The position numbers and the translations under genes are program-made. A DNA stretch of 64,000 nucleotides, taken from contig JBALVL010000002.1 of assembly GCA_036961355.1 (NCBI GenBank), positions 1-64,000 on the forward strand, given 5' to 3'. Below are positions 36,745 to 45,783 of this stretch, one piece after another. Every line of letters begins with the position of its first letter. The first letter of the stretch is position 1. The notes below the pieces were generated by a model. The model was not told the DNA's origin. It saw only the letters and a program-made list of their open reading frames with translations, and made no database searches. This DNA is from Motiliproteus sp036961355 (GTDB lineage: Bacteria; Pseudomonadota; Gammaproteobacteria; Pseudomonadales; Balneatricaceae).

Positions 36745-38490
36745 TTAGCGCAGGTATAACCACTGCAAGACCAGCAGCACTGCCAGCACCGCGCTGATCC
36801 CTTTCCACACTAACAAGGGGTTTTTCTCGATCAGCGGTTGTTGCTGCTCTACACGAATCAGCGACTGATTGGGGTGCTCCAGATCGTAGAGGAACTCAGA
36901 CAGGGCGCTATAACGGTTTCTTGGATCAGGATTACAGGCTTTGCGCAGTGCGCCTTCGATCCATTCGGGCAGGTCGGGGCGCTGTTGTCGAGCGGGGATG
37001 TAGCTTAGATCGCTGTACGATTTGATCAGATAGTCGCTGCTATTTCGCTCCTTAAACGGCACTTTTCCGGTCAGTAGTTCATAGGCGATGACCCCGATCG
37101 AAAACAGGTCGGAGCGGTGAGTGCCGGGCTGGCCGATCAGATATTCGGGGGCGACGTAGTTGACCGAGCCTTGCGGGATGTCGCGGTCTAGCGGGCTGGC
37201 GATCTCGTCCATACCAAAGATCCGAACGGTACCGAAGTCGATAATCTTGATCCGGCCCTGCGGGTCGATCAGTACGTTTTCGGGTTTGAGATCCTGGTGG
37301 ATCATATCCAGTCGTTGCATCGCCCGCAGTGCCTGGGCGATCTGCTTAATCAGGTCGCGTACCTGCTCCAGTGTTGGGTGGGGGTGCTGGTAGGACCACT
37401 GCCGCAGATGCTGCTCGGGGATATATTCGGCCAGATAGTAGAGAAACCGCTTGGGTTGTTTGGGGCTGAAGGTCTTCATCACACCGGGGTGATTGACCCG
37501 CTTGCCAACCCACTCCTCCTTGATGAAACCGTCGAGATACAGCGGATCCTCGGCAAAATTCAGTGACGGTGCTTTGAGCGTGTAGAGTTCGCCGCTGTTG
37601 AGTTCGCGCACCAGATAGAGGTGGCTGCGGGTACCGGAGTAGAGGATGTCCTGAACTTCATAATTGTCGATTTTGTTGCCCGGTTTTAACACCGGCGGGA
37701 TCGGCAGTTCGGTTAGTTTGCTATGCGCTTCTTGCAGATCCTCAGTCGGCAGGCTGTCGATTCGCACCAGCAGGGCACTGATATTGTCATCGCTGCCATT
37801 GGCCAGCGCGGCATCCACCAGCATTTTGGCTTCGACTTCCAGATCCCGGCTGGGGTTACGGCTGAGCTCGGCGAATGCCGCCTTCAGCTGACGCGGGTCG
37901 ATAAAATGGTGCAGGCCATCGCTGCTGAGCAGGTACAGGTCGCCGCGCTCGGCGTTGAATTTGAGGTAGTCGACCTCCAAGTGCGGATCGACCCCCAAGG
38001 CCCGGGTTAGGTACTGTTTGTCGCCGCCATAGCTGCTGCTGTGATCGCGGGTCAGTTGTTCCAGCTCGCCATCACGAAACCGGTAGATGCGCGAGTCGCC
38101 GACATGCAGTAAGTGAGCGGTGGTTGATTTGATCACCAGCGCTGAGAAGGTGGTGACCAGCGAGTTTTTGGCCCGGTTACCGCTATTACCGTGCTGGTAA
38201 AGCCAGCGGTTGAGGGCATGAAGTACCCGGGCGGCTGAGGTCTTGACCGTCCAGGAATCGGGGGTGGTGAAATACTGCTGCAGGAAGTCGGTGACGCTGG
38301 TCTGGCTGGCGATATGTGATTCGGTGCTGGAGCTGACGCCGTCGGCCAGCGCGCAGGCGGCGCCTTTGTGTTTGAGTGCCTGAGGCTCGGTTTCGGCATC
38401 GGGCATCAACGCCGCGAAAGCATCCTGGTTCTCCGGTTTAGCGCCGGCAATCGAGTTGCCGCCAAAACTCACCTGAAGCTGCGTTGTCAT
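36745..38490 (-). CDS. Membrane-anchored PP2C phosphatase-Ser/Thr kinase fusion
   Basis: A 581-residue protein with two opposing domains. The PP2C phosphatase (1-245) has the metal motifs NQDAFA, ALADGVSSS, GDSRIYRF, LLSSDGLHHFI and GSDDNISAL. The kinase (about 270-545) has the lysine in LYTLKAPS, the catalytic loop HQDLKPENVLID, IIDFGTV for DFG, and APEY; the glycine-rich loop is degenerate (YSGTRSHLYL). A single membrane segment ends the protein (about 559-578). Homologues sit beside the nitrate transporter in Pseudomonas nitrate assimilation clusters, so it may regulate transport or reduction. Substrates are unknown. It follows the transporter by about 90 bases with AGGA before its ATG. 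Confidence 0.92.
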   Translation of the reverse strand: MTTQLQVSFGGNSIAGAKPENQDAFAALMPDAETEPQALKHKGAACALADGVSSSTESHIASQTSVTDFLQQYFTTPDSWTVKTSAARVLHALNRWLYQHGNSGNRAKNSLVTTFSALVIKSTTAHLLHVGDSRIYRFRDGELEQLTRDHSSSYGGDKQYLTRALGVDPHLEVDYLKFNAERGDLYLLSSDGLHHFIDPRQLKAAFAELSRNPSRDLEVEAKMLVDAALANGSDDNISALLVRIDSLPTEDLQEAHSKLTELPIPPVLKPGNKIDNYEVQDILYSGTRSHLYLVRELNSGELYTLKAPSLNFAEDPLYLDGFIKEEWVGKRVNHPGVMKTFSPKQPKRFLYYLAEYIPEQHLRQWSYQHPHPTLEQVRDLIKQIAQALRAMQRLDMIHQDLKPENVLIDPQGRIKIIDFGTVRIFGMDEIASPLDRDIPQGSVNYVAPEYLIGQPGTHRSDLFSIGVIAYELLTGKVPFKERNSSDYLIKSYSDLSYIPARQQRPDLPEWIEGALRKACNPDPRNRYSALSEFLYDLEHPNQSLIRVEQQQPLIEKNPLLVWKGISAVLAVLLVLQWLYLR

Positions 38491-38578
38491 AACTGTTCCT
38501 GTACCGGCAAACGCCGTGGCCTAAACCACGACGTCTGCCGGCGATTGTGGCCTATGTTGATCATCCGATAGGCGTTGA

Positions 38579-40051
38579 TCAGGTTACGTCGATCATCTGT
38601 ACACTGCCATCTTCGCCGATCTCGGTGATCTGGCCCTTAGGCTCTTCCATCATCAGCAAGGTGATGAAGCCAACCACGGCGGTTGCCGCGATCACCATAA
38701 AGAAGGTGGAATAGTCGACCAACGATAGCACTGTCAGGTAAACCACCGCGCCAACATTACCGTAAGCACCGGTCATGCCTGCTATCTGGCCGGTCAAACG
38801 ACGCTTGATCAGCGGTACCGCCGCGAACACAGCACCTTCACCGGCCTGGACAAAGAACGAACAGGCCATGGCACCAGCGACCGCCAGAAATAGTGGCCAG
38901 GAGCTGTCGATCATTGCCATCAATGCATAACCCCCAGCCAGACCAGCGGTCAGCACCAATAAGGTGGATTTGCGGCCGAACCGATCGCTCAACCAGCCGC
39001 CGCCAGGGCGCGATACCAGATTCATAAAGGCGTAAGCCGATGCCAGCAGGCCTGCGTAAACCATATCCAGTTCGAACACGTCGGCGAAGAATAGCGGCAG
39101 CATAGAGACTACCGCCAGCTCGGAGCCGAAGGTGGCAAAGTAGAGTACGTTTAATACCGCCACCTGTTTGAACTTGTAGCGGTGAATCTCGGGAACCTCT
39201 TCGACGAACAGGTTCTTATTGATATCGTAGGCTTTATAACAGTCGTAGATGTACAGTGCCACCAGACCGACGTAGATCAGGTTGGCGACGGTTTCGCTTA
39301 AGGTCGAGACGCCGGCGGGGGAGAGTTTCCAGGTCAGCAGCGCCAGTGCGGCGTACATCGGCACCTTCATCACCAGCAGAAACAGGAAATCACCTTTACT
39401 GGTGACCTCCAGACCACCGATCTGCTTGGGTTTAAAATAGGTCGATCCCTTGGGGGTATCGGAGACGTTTTGGTACCAGATAAAACTGAACACCAAGCTG
39501 ATGGCGCCGGTCAGACCGACCGAGTAACGCCAGCCGTCATCGCCGCCAAACAACAGTGCCAGCGTTGGTAGTAGCATGGCCCCCGCAGCCGAACCGAAGT
39601 TACCCCAGCCGCCGTAGATCCCCTCCGCGGTACCCAGCTCGTTGGCCGGGAACCATTCGCTGACCATGCGGATGCCGACCACGAAGCCGGCGCCAACAAA
39701 ACCCAGCAAAAACCGCGATAGCGCTGCCTGCTCAAAGTTATCGGCGAGGGCGAACATAAAGCAGGGGAAGGCAGAGATGAACAGAATAGCGGCGTAGGTG
39801 ATACGCGGCCCGTACTTGTCGGTCAGCATACCAATCAGCACCCGGGCTGGAATGGTCAGCGCGACGTTAAGGATCAGCAAAGTCTTAATCTCGGAACGGG
39901 TCAGTCCCAGCGATTCGGCGATCACGCCCATCAGCGGGGCGTGGTTGAACCAGACAAAGAAGGTAATAAAAAAAGCGATCCAGCTCATATGCAGGATCTT
40001 CATCTTGCCGCCGAAGGCGAGCAGATTGAAGCGCTCGGGGTTGCTGTTCAT
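38579..40051 (-). CDS. Nitrate/nitrite MFS transporter (NarK/NasA type)
   Basis: A 490-residue major facilitator protein with about 12 membrane segments that probably takes up nitrate for assimilation. Nitrate-porter signatures are EGIYGGWGNFGSAAGAM in TM5 and GMTGAYGNVGAVVYL in TM11; other MFS features are GMLTDKYGPR and GGWLSDRFGRKS. A soluble insert of about 50 residues follows TM6. It is first in an operon with the kinase-phosphatase and has its own sigma-54 promoter about 40 bases upstream. Confidence 0.93.
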   Translation of the reverse strand: MNSNPERFNLLAFGGKMKILHMSWIAFFITFFVWFNHAPLMGVIAESLGLTRSEIKTLLILNVALTIPARVLIGMLTDKYGPRITYAAILFISAFPCFMFALADNFEQAALSRFLLGFVGAGFVVGIRMVSEWFPANELGTAEGIYGGWGNFGSAAGAMLLPTLALLFGGDDGWRYSVGLTGAISLVFSFIWYQNVSDTPKGSTYFKPKQIGGLEVTSKGDFLFLLVMKVPMYAALALLTWKLSPAGVSTLSETVANLIYVGLVALYIYDCYKAYDINKNLFVEEVPEIHRYKFKQVAVLNVLYFATFGSELAVVSMLPLFFADVFELDMVYAGLLASAYAFMNLVSRPGGGWLSDRFGRKSTLLVLTAGLAGGYALMAMIDSSWPLFLAVAGAMACSFFVQAGEGAVFAAVPLIKRRLTGQIAGMTGAYGNVGAVVYLTVLSLVDYSTFFMVIAATAVVGFITLLMMEEPKGQITEIGEDGSVQMIDVT

Positions 40052-40093
40052 AAGGGATACCTGATGACCGAAAATTTAATGTGACTCGATCAT

Positions 40094-40109
40094 TGCATTA
40101 GTCATGCCA
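40094..40109 (-). promoter_or_regulatory. Sigma-54 promoter of the nitrate transporter
   Basis: On the minus strand TGGCATGACTAATGCA, GG and GC exactly 10 bases apart. Start site near 40082, about 30 bases before the ATG. Confidence 0.78.
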
Positions 40110-40678
40110 TATGTGTTTCTTGAATTTTTTATTTAGATATTACAAGTAGATGCTGCGCTCTTGTGGGGCATTAAGGACTGTTGGTCGCACTTGGTAAGGC
40201 AGCCTGCGCGTAAAGCTGGTGCGTTTAACGGGCTATTTTTGTGCAGGGCACCAAATTGGTGGCCTATCGATCCAGCGATATAATACGCAGCCCTTGGTAT
40301 GAGTCCTGTCGTCATAACCAAGTCCTGCGGGTCGATATGATGGCGGATTAGGGTCCAAATAGGATGTGTCTGGTTTTCTTGTTGGGGTTGTTGCTTTCAC
40401 TGCAACGCCCTAAATAGGTTTGGCGCGTACTGATTCAAGTCCTCGACCATTTCGTAGAGGAAATCAGCACCGCCTGAGGTATTAGTTTGAGAGCGGAGTT
40501 TAGAGGGGTTGTAGCGCGGGTTGTCTGCTAATGGGGTGCGGTTGCGCGGTCGTACCAAACCGGTGTGGTGGGTAGGTGGAGGACTGGGTCAGCATCACGG
40601 CGCGATCCCACCGTGATGGTTTACCAAGCCCGAATCCTAGGCTCCTTGACTTAATCGAGAGGCCTGTTGCATCGGTAG
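40110..40678. other. Long intergenic region without a credible gene
   Basis: Apart from the NtrC-like site it contains one perfect inverted repeat, CATCACGG-N10-CCGTGATG (about 40595-40620), downstream of the lysine-rich gene. It has no U-tract, so it is not an ordinary terminator. I see no coding signal. Confidence 0.55.
40247..40263. promoter_or_regulatory. NtrC-like palindrome upstream of the nitrate transporter
   Basis: GGCACC-AAATT-GGTGGC is a near-perfect 17-base NtrC-type palindrome (GCACC-N5-GGTG), about 165-180 bases before the predicted start site. Confidence 0.72.
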
Positions 40679-41092
40679 TTACATCTGCACAACTTTATCT
40701 GCCTTTGGCGTTATTTTAGCCGTCGTGGTCTGTGGAAATTTGGAGGGTTTCTTTTTCTCGGCTGTTATTGTTTTTGCCGTTTTCTTTGCCTCAGACTTTG
40801 CTACGGGCTTTTTCTTTTCTTTAACGGACTGTTTCTTGGCTTTCTTTTGTACAGATTTTTTTGCCGCTTTCTTTAGTGCTACTTTTTTCGATTTAGCATC
40901 ATTCAATTCGCGAATTGCGTCTTCCAGCTGCTTCTTTATTTTTTTAGCCGCCTGTTCTGCACTCTTTGATTTCTCGAGTGCTTTATTGGCCTTTTTTGAG
41001 GCCTTTTCCGCCATCTCAGTCGACTTCTTTAAATTTTTCTGGCTCTTCTTAACAATTTTTTTAAGCTCTTCCAGTTTGTTAATTTTTTTCAT
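40679..41092 (-). CDS. Lysine-rich coiled-coil protein (histone H1-like composition)
   Basis: About 137 residues, roughly a third lysine. Residues 1-65 form a probable coiled coil (ELKKIVKKSQKNLKKST, KKIKKQLEDAIRELNDAK); the rest is an Ala/Lys/Pro-rich disordered tail (KKAAKKSVQKKAKKQ). The ATG at 41092 has AGGAGATAAAC upstream; an earlier frame start at 41191 would overlap ppk2 and is rejected. It follows ppk2 directly. Such proteins bind nucleic acid or polyphosphate; the ppk2 neighbour makes the latter worth testing. Codon use is AT-richer than in the core genes. Confidence 0.75.
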   Translation of the reverse strand: MKKINKLEELKKIVKKSQKNLKKSTEMAEKASKKANKALEKSKSAEQAAKKIKKQLEDAIRELNDAKSKKVALKKAAKKSVQKKAKKQSVKEKKKPVAKSEAKKTAKTITAEKKKPSKFPQTTTAKITPKADKVVQM

Positions 41093-41129
41093 GTTTATCT
41101 CCTGACTTAGATTTGTTATTGGGTGGTGT

Positions 41130-42005
41130 TTACTGGCTTTCGTAGAGAGACTCTGGAGAACCTGCAACCAATGGGTCGGCTTCTTTAACAACGCTGAGAT
41201 CTTTTCCCGGATAGTCCAAGCTAGACAGAAAATGGCGCATGCAGTTTATCCGTCCGCGTTTCTTATCATCAGAGCGTATAACGGTCCAAGGCGCGTCATT
41301 GGTATTGGTGTAAAACATCATGTCGTTTTTGGCCTGGCTATATTCATCCCATCTTTCCAGCGACGCCATGTCGATCGGACTTAGCTTCCACTGTTTTAAC
41401 GGGTCTTTCTGGCGCGACTTGAAACGGTTGAACTGTTCGGTCCGGCTGGCAGAGAACCAGTATTTAAATACGATAATGCCGCTGTTCACTAACATCCGTT
41501 CCAGTTCAGGGGTTTGGCGCAGGAATTCTAAATACTCTTGGTCGCTGCAGAAGCCCATGACTTTTTCGACACCGGCACGGTTGTACCAAGAGCGGTCAAA
41601 AAGAATGATTTCACCCTTGCTGGGTAGGTGTTGAATGTAGCGTTGGAAATACCACTGATTTCTTTCGCGAGCATTGGGTTTTTCCAAAGCAATAACATGC
41701 GCACCACGAGGGTTTAGGTGTTCCATGAAACGCTTTATGGTGCCGCCTTTTCCTGCTGCATCACGTCCTTCAAACAGAATGACAATGCGTTGCTTGGTCT
41801 CTTTTACCCAGCTTTGCATCTTTAATAGTTCGATTTGAAGCTCGTGCTTTTGTTTCTCGTAATCTAATACATCCATTTTCTTGGGGTAGGGGTAGCTGCC
41901 GTCTGCGTTCCAAGGAATTTTTTTGTTTTTTACGTTTAGGTCAAAAACAAATTCACTATTTTCTTTAGTCGCGGCGCTGGGATCTATTTCATTTGGTCTG
42001 TTCAC
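41130..42005 (-). CDS. ppk2: Polyphosphate kinase 2
   Basis: PPK2 transfers phosphate between polyphosphate and nucleotides. The Walker A motif is EGRDAAGKGG at about residues 79-88, the lid module contains EKPNARERNQWYFQRYIQHL, and Walker B is IILFDRSWYNRAGVEKVMGF. Length of 291 residues fits the single-domain class. Start is GTG at 42005 with AGGAGG upstream. It is followed by the lysine-rich gene and preceded by a CBS protein on the same strand. Confidence 0.95.
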   Translation of the reverse strand: MNRPNEIDPSAATKENSEFVFDLNVKNKKIPWNADGSYPYPKKMDVLDYEKQKHELQIELLKMQSWVKETKQRIVILFEGRDAAGKGGTIKRFMEHLNPRGAHVIALEKPNARERNQWYFQRYIQHLPSKGEIILFDRSWYNRAGVEKVMGFCSDQEYLEFLRQTPELERMLVNSGIIVFKYWFSASRTEQFNRFKSRQKDPLKQWKLSPIDMASLERWDEYSQAKNDMMFYTNTNDAPWTVIRSDDKKRGRINCMRHFLSSLDYPGKDLSVVKEADPLVAGSPESLYESQ

Positions 42006-42047
42006 GGGACCTCCTGCTGAAGTATCAAATATTGTGTGGAGCAGGTA

Positions 42048-42467
42048 TTAATATTGTGCGTGTAGATAGCGAATAAGGTCTGTCGTGGTGACAATGCCGA
42101 TAAGTTCGTCGGTATTGTTGATAACAGGAAGCGAGTGGAAGTCTCCCTTGGAGAGAAGTTCACTTGCGTGGCGAACGTTATCAGACTGTTTCAGAGAGAT
42201 CGGGTTGCTTGTCATGACATCCTTAATACGAAACTGTTGATCAATGATGGCATCAATCGTTTGTTCGCTGGCACCATTGGTGACCATGGTGAGTTTCATC
42301 ATGTCGGTAAAACTGACGATGCCGGTGAGTTTTTTACCGTCGACGACAGGGACGTGGTGGATCGACTTTTCAGACATCAATTTCCTGACATCACTGAGCT
42401 TCTGTCCTTCCTGTACGCCCTCTACATTGCTGGACATGATGTTCGATATTGTTTCATTTTTGCGCAT
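42048..42467 (-). CDS. Two-CBS-domain protein
   Basis: A 139-residue cytoplasmic protein made of two CBS motifs (Bateman module): residues 7-60 (SIHHVPVVDGKKLTGIVSFTDM) and 80-135 (FHSLPVINNTDELIGIVTTTDL). Such modules bind adenosine nucleotides and often sense energy state. It ends 43 bases before the ppk2 start on the same strand, which suggests a shared nucleotide/polyphosphate theme (inference). Confidence 0.9.
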   Translation of the reverse strand: MRKNETISNIMSSNVEGVQEGQKLSDVRKLMSEKSIHHVPVVDGKKLTGIVSFTDMMKLTMVTNGASEQTIDAIIDQQFRIKDVMTSNPISLKQSDNVRHASELLSKGDFHSLPVINNTDELIGIVTTTDLIRYLHAQY

Positions 42468-42587
42468 AGTCGGTCCCCAAACTGGTTGGTATCTCTCTTT
42501 ACATATATCAATTTGAATTGATTGTGAGGGTTTTCCCTCTATAATTGAATTCGTATTAATCTATGCTTAGGATAGTTTTTAGTTATT

Positions 42588-43481
42588 ATGATGAATCTTA
42601 CCCAACTCAAACTTTTTCGTGATATCGCTCGGGAGCTGAGCTTTGTAAAAGTGGCTAAGCAGAACCACATCTCTCAGCCTGCCGTTAGCGTCCATATAAA
42701 GAAGTTGGAGCATGAGCTTGGTAAGCAGCTATTAACCCGAACACCGCACAATATTCAGCTAACCCCGGAAGGGGTGGTGATCCTTTCTGATGTAAAAAAA
42801 ATCATGTACCTGTGCGAAAACCTGAAGATTCGCTCTAACTATCAGCAAGAGGCGATGGAGGGGAATATCCGTGTTGCGGCTATCCATAGCTTCGGTATGT
42901 ACGAGGTGGGTGAGTTTCTGTCGTCGTTTATGAAGGCCTATCCGAAAATTCACATCCATCTGGAGTTCCGGCGATCTGACGAGATCTATTCGTTGCTGCT
43001 AACAGAGCGAATCGATATTGGCGTGGTTGCCTATCCCGAAAAGCGAACGCGCATCGAAGCCTTACCGTTAGGGCAGGATGAGCTGGTGCTGATCGTTGAT
43101 AAAAACCACCGCTTCTGGGGAAAAAAATCGGTCAAGTTAGAGCAGATTGATAGTGAGCCTTTCGTGGCTTTTGAGGAGGGCATTCCGACCAGAGAAGCGA
43201 TCGACGAGATGTTGAATCAAAGGGGTATCGATATCGATATCCGGATGACCAATGACAACATCTATACCCTAAAGAAGGTGGTCGCGGCCGGGATTGGTGT
43301 GTCGATCGTCCCAACCAGTGCGGTTGATGAGGAGGTACTCGATGGCTCGCTCTGTCGTGTCAAAATTCGGGACATTGACCTGCACCGGCCGCTATCGTTG
43401 TTGAAGCTGAAAAAGAACACTCTCAATCCACCGACAGAAGCCTTTGTTGAGCAGTTGCTGAACTTCAGTGCGCATGATTAG
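42588..43481 (+). CDS. LysR-family transcriptional regulator
   Basis: A 297-residue regulator with the N-terminal winged helix (LTQLKLFRDIARELSFVKVAKQNHISQPAVS) and a periplasmic-binding-protein-like effector domain from about residue 90. It is divergent from the CBS-ppk2 genes across 120 AT-rich bases and may control them. The effector is unknown. ATG codons at 42588 and 42591 are both possible. Confidence 0.92.
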   Translation: MMNLTQLKLFRDIARELSFVKVAKQNHISQPAVSVHIKKLEHELGKQLLTRTPHNIQLTPEGVVILSDVKKIMYLCENLKIRSNYQQEAMEGNIRVAAIHSFGMYEVGEFLSSFMKAYPKIHIHLEFRRSDEIYSLLLTERIDIGVVAYPEKRTRIEALPLGQDELVLIVDKNHRFWGKKSVKLEQIDSEPFVAFEEGIPTREAIDEMLNQRGIDIDIRMTNDNIYTLKKVVAAGIGVSIVPTSAVDEEVLDGSLCRVKIRDIDLHRPLSLLKLKKNTLNPPTEAFVEQLLNFSAHD

Positions 43482-43508
43482 CCGTTGTTTGACCGACGAT
43501 GAAAAGCT

Positions 43509-44318
43509 TCAAGCCGGTTGCAACAGGCGCTTGGCTCCGCTGTCGATCTTTAGGTAGCAGCGGTCCATCACCTTGGTAATGCGGCGAAACAGTTGATCTG
43601 GACTGATCTTCAGATGCTCGGGCTCAATTACTTCCTGGCTGATCAGCTGCAGCAAGGTCTCGACCTCTGTAAGCAGAGCTCGATCATCCAGGTTGCCGTT
43701 ACCTTGCGATAAGTCGGCTAGTTGGTTGATCAGGTACTGCAGATTCAGCTTGAACGCGGTCAGGCAATGGCGCTGGGCGGCAGCATAGGTGCTCAGAGCA
43801 CGCAACTGCCCCAGATGCTCGATGGTGGTGGGTAATTGGACGAAGATCTGCCGCGCCAGCTGCTGTTGCTGCTGACTCGCAGCGGAGGTCAGGCTGGCGT
43901 GGTCGGTCTGTTTTTCAAGCAGGGCTTGCAGTTGACGTAGGATCTCACAGTGGCTTTGAAAGTTTTGCAGAATCTGATAATCAGGCCATCGCTGCGATAG
44001 CTGTTGCCATTGCTGCTGCAACGGCTGCCAGCGTACCTGCAGCGAGTGTGGCAGTTCAGGGGCTAACCCTTGAAAGCCCCGGTCAATCTGCAACCGTAAC
44101 TGGTCAAGTTGTAACTGACGATCGGTGACGCCGCCGAGTGTGGCACTGCTGTGGCCGCGATGCTGCTGGATCGAATTGAGCAGGCTTAGTAGCTGTTCGC
44201 TGTTGTGTAGGCCCTGTTGCTGGCGAAGTCGTAGTCGGTGGTTATCGGCCCGGTGACTGCTGTAGGACCAGAGCAGCAGTACCAGCACCAGGGAAAGTAA
44301 TAACAGGCTATCGATCAT
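43509..44318 (-). CDS. Membrane-anchored NIT-like (nitrate-sensing-like) helical protein
   Basis: A 269-residue protein with one N-terminal membrane segment (about 3-20) and a Gln/Leu-rich all-helical remainder. The stretch LLSLLNSIQQHRGHSSATLGG near 42-62 resembles the start of NIT domains (Q-x-x-RG-x-S-x-x), which sense nitrate and nitrite; this is a weak pattern match. There is no output domain. It follows a chemoreceptor that lacks a periplasmic sensor, and both lie downstream of nrtC, so it could be a nitrate sensor for that receptor (inference). CGGAGAG precedes the ATG. Confidence 0.75.
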   Translation of the reverse strand: MIDSLLLLSLVLVLLLWSYSSHRADNHRLRLRQQQGLHNSEQLLSLLNSIQQHRGHSSATLGGVTDRQLQLDQLRLQIDRGFQGLAPELPHSLQVRWQPLQQQWQQLSQRWPDYQILQNFQSHCEILRQLQALLEKQTDHASLTSAASQQQQQLARQIFVQLPTTIEHLGQLRALSTYAAAQRHCLTAFKLNLQYLINQLADLSQGNGNLDDRALLTEVETLLQLISQEVIEPEHLKISPDQLFRRITKVMDRCYLKIDSGAKRLLQPA

Positions 44319-44372
44319 GGTGGAGCTCTCCGGGTTATCGGCAGTCGGTTGGTTAACGGTGGGGTTTGCTGC

Positions 44373-45620
44373 CTATCTGGCTTCAGCGCCGTCACTTCTC
44401 AGCGTTTGGTTCAGTTTGTGCGACACAGCGTTAAGGTAGACCACCATGTCCTGGGTCTGACTTGTGCTATCGCGTGACTGTTGCGCCAGTTCGGCGATCG
44501 CTTCCAGGCTTTGGGCCAACTGCTGGTTGACCTGCAGCTGTTCACCGAGATTGCTGCTGACCGTCTCGACCCCTTGGTGGGTTTGCAGCGCTCCCTGTTG
44601 AATTCGGGTCAGCATGGTGCGGGTCTGATCGACCCGTGCGGCGGCACTGGCCACGCACTGCTGACTATCGCTGATGCCGATAAAAGCCTGCTCGGAAAGT
44701 TCAAGAACCGAATCGAGTCGCTCTGCAATATTGCCGGTCGCTTCGGCGGTTCGCTGCGCTAGGTTGCGGATCTCGTCGGCAACCACGGCGAACCCTCGTC
44801 CGGCTTCGCCAGCGCGGGCTGCTTCGATCGAGGCGTTCAACGCCAGCAGATTGATCTGCTGACTGATGCTGTCGATGGTGGCAGTGACGCTGGTGATCTG
44901 TTCCGAATTCTGTTTCAGCTGGCGGATGCGGCCTTCGGTCAAATCGACCTCGGTAACCACTTTCTCAATCTCAGCGACAGCACTATCAACGCAGTTTTGT
45001 CCCTGTTCGCTGGCTTGCTGGGCGTCGATCGCCAAGTCTCGGGTCTGTTCGACGTGTGAGGCGATAGCGGTCACAGTCGCGCTGATCTGTTCGGCCGCGG
45101 CGGCGCTGGATTGGAGCTGTTGGTGTTGCTGTTGGGCATAACCGGCCATCCGGGCTGCGTTGGTTTTCAATTCGGAAGCGGTGTATTGGGTTTCACCGGC
45201 GCAGCTGTGACTGAATTGGTATAGCCGTTGATATTGCCGGGCTAGGTCGTTGAATGAGCGCGTTAGTGGCTCAAAGCAGTGTTGACCATCGAGCGGTAGT
45301 CGATGGTCGAACCGCTGCTGATTGAGTTGATCTAGCTGTTGTTGTAGTCGTTTTTGAAAATGCAGATGGCTCATCACCAGCGTTGCCAGCAGATAGATCA
45401 GCAGCAGCTCTGCGATGGACAGCAGGGGTTGTAGCAATGGTTGTAGCAATGCTTGTAGTGCTGGTTGTGGCAGAGGGTGAAGCAAGGTTGGCACCTGCAT
45501 GGTGACCTGTGCTGCATAAAGCAGCGCGGCCAACAGTAGGGCGATCACTGCCAGTCGCTGCTGTGCGGGTGCAGACCAGCGCGTTAACAGTTGCGCTGCG
45601 GGCCAGCAAAAATACTTCAT
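44373..45620 (-). CDS. Chemoreceptor (MCP) without a periplasmic sensor domain
   Basis: A 415-residue receptor. Two hydrophobic segments (about 22-44 and 63-85) are separated by only about 20 residues, so there is no room for a ligand-binding domain. The loop holds degenerate PLLQ/ALLQ repeats. A HAMP-like linker and a complete signalling domain follow, with INLLALNASIEAARAGEAGR and EIRNLAQRTAEATGNI. AGGAGTCATC precedes the ATG. It begins about 165 bases after nrtC on the same strand. Confidence 0.9.
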   Translation of the reverse strand: MKYFCWPAAQLLTRWSAPAQQRLAVIALLLAALLYAAQVTMQVPTLLHPLPQPALQALLQPLLQPLLSIAELLLIYLLATLVMSHLHFQKRLQQQLDQLNQQRFDHRLPLDGQHCFEPLTRSFNDLARQYQRLYQFSHSCAGETQYTASELKTNAARMAGYAQQQHQQLQSSAAAAEQISATVTAIASHVEQTRDLAIDAQQASEQGQNCVDSAVAEIEKVVTEVDLTEGRIRQLKQNSEQITSVTATIDSISQQINLLALNASIEAARAGEAGRGFAVVADEIRNLAQRTAEATGNIAERLDSVLELSEQAFIGISDSQQCVASAAARVDQTRTMLTRIQQGALQTHQGVETVSSNLGEQLQVNQQLAQSLEAIAELAQQSRDSTSQTQDMVVYLNAVSHKLNQTLRSDGAEAR

Positions 45621-45783
45621 GATGACTCCTGGTTGTTGTTACTGTTCGTTCTTACTGATAATTGTTACTGCTGTCGTGTCTGACGGTGATTGCGGGCTGT
45701 TTTTGACCAAGGCTATTTGCTACGGCCCCTGATTGCCCATCGTTGGTCGATGCGATTAACTCGATGGCGGTCGATAGCCGCGG

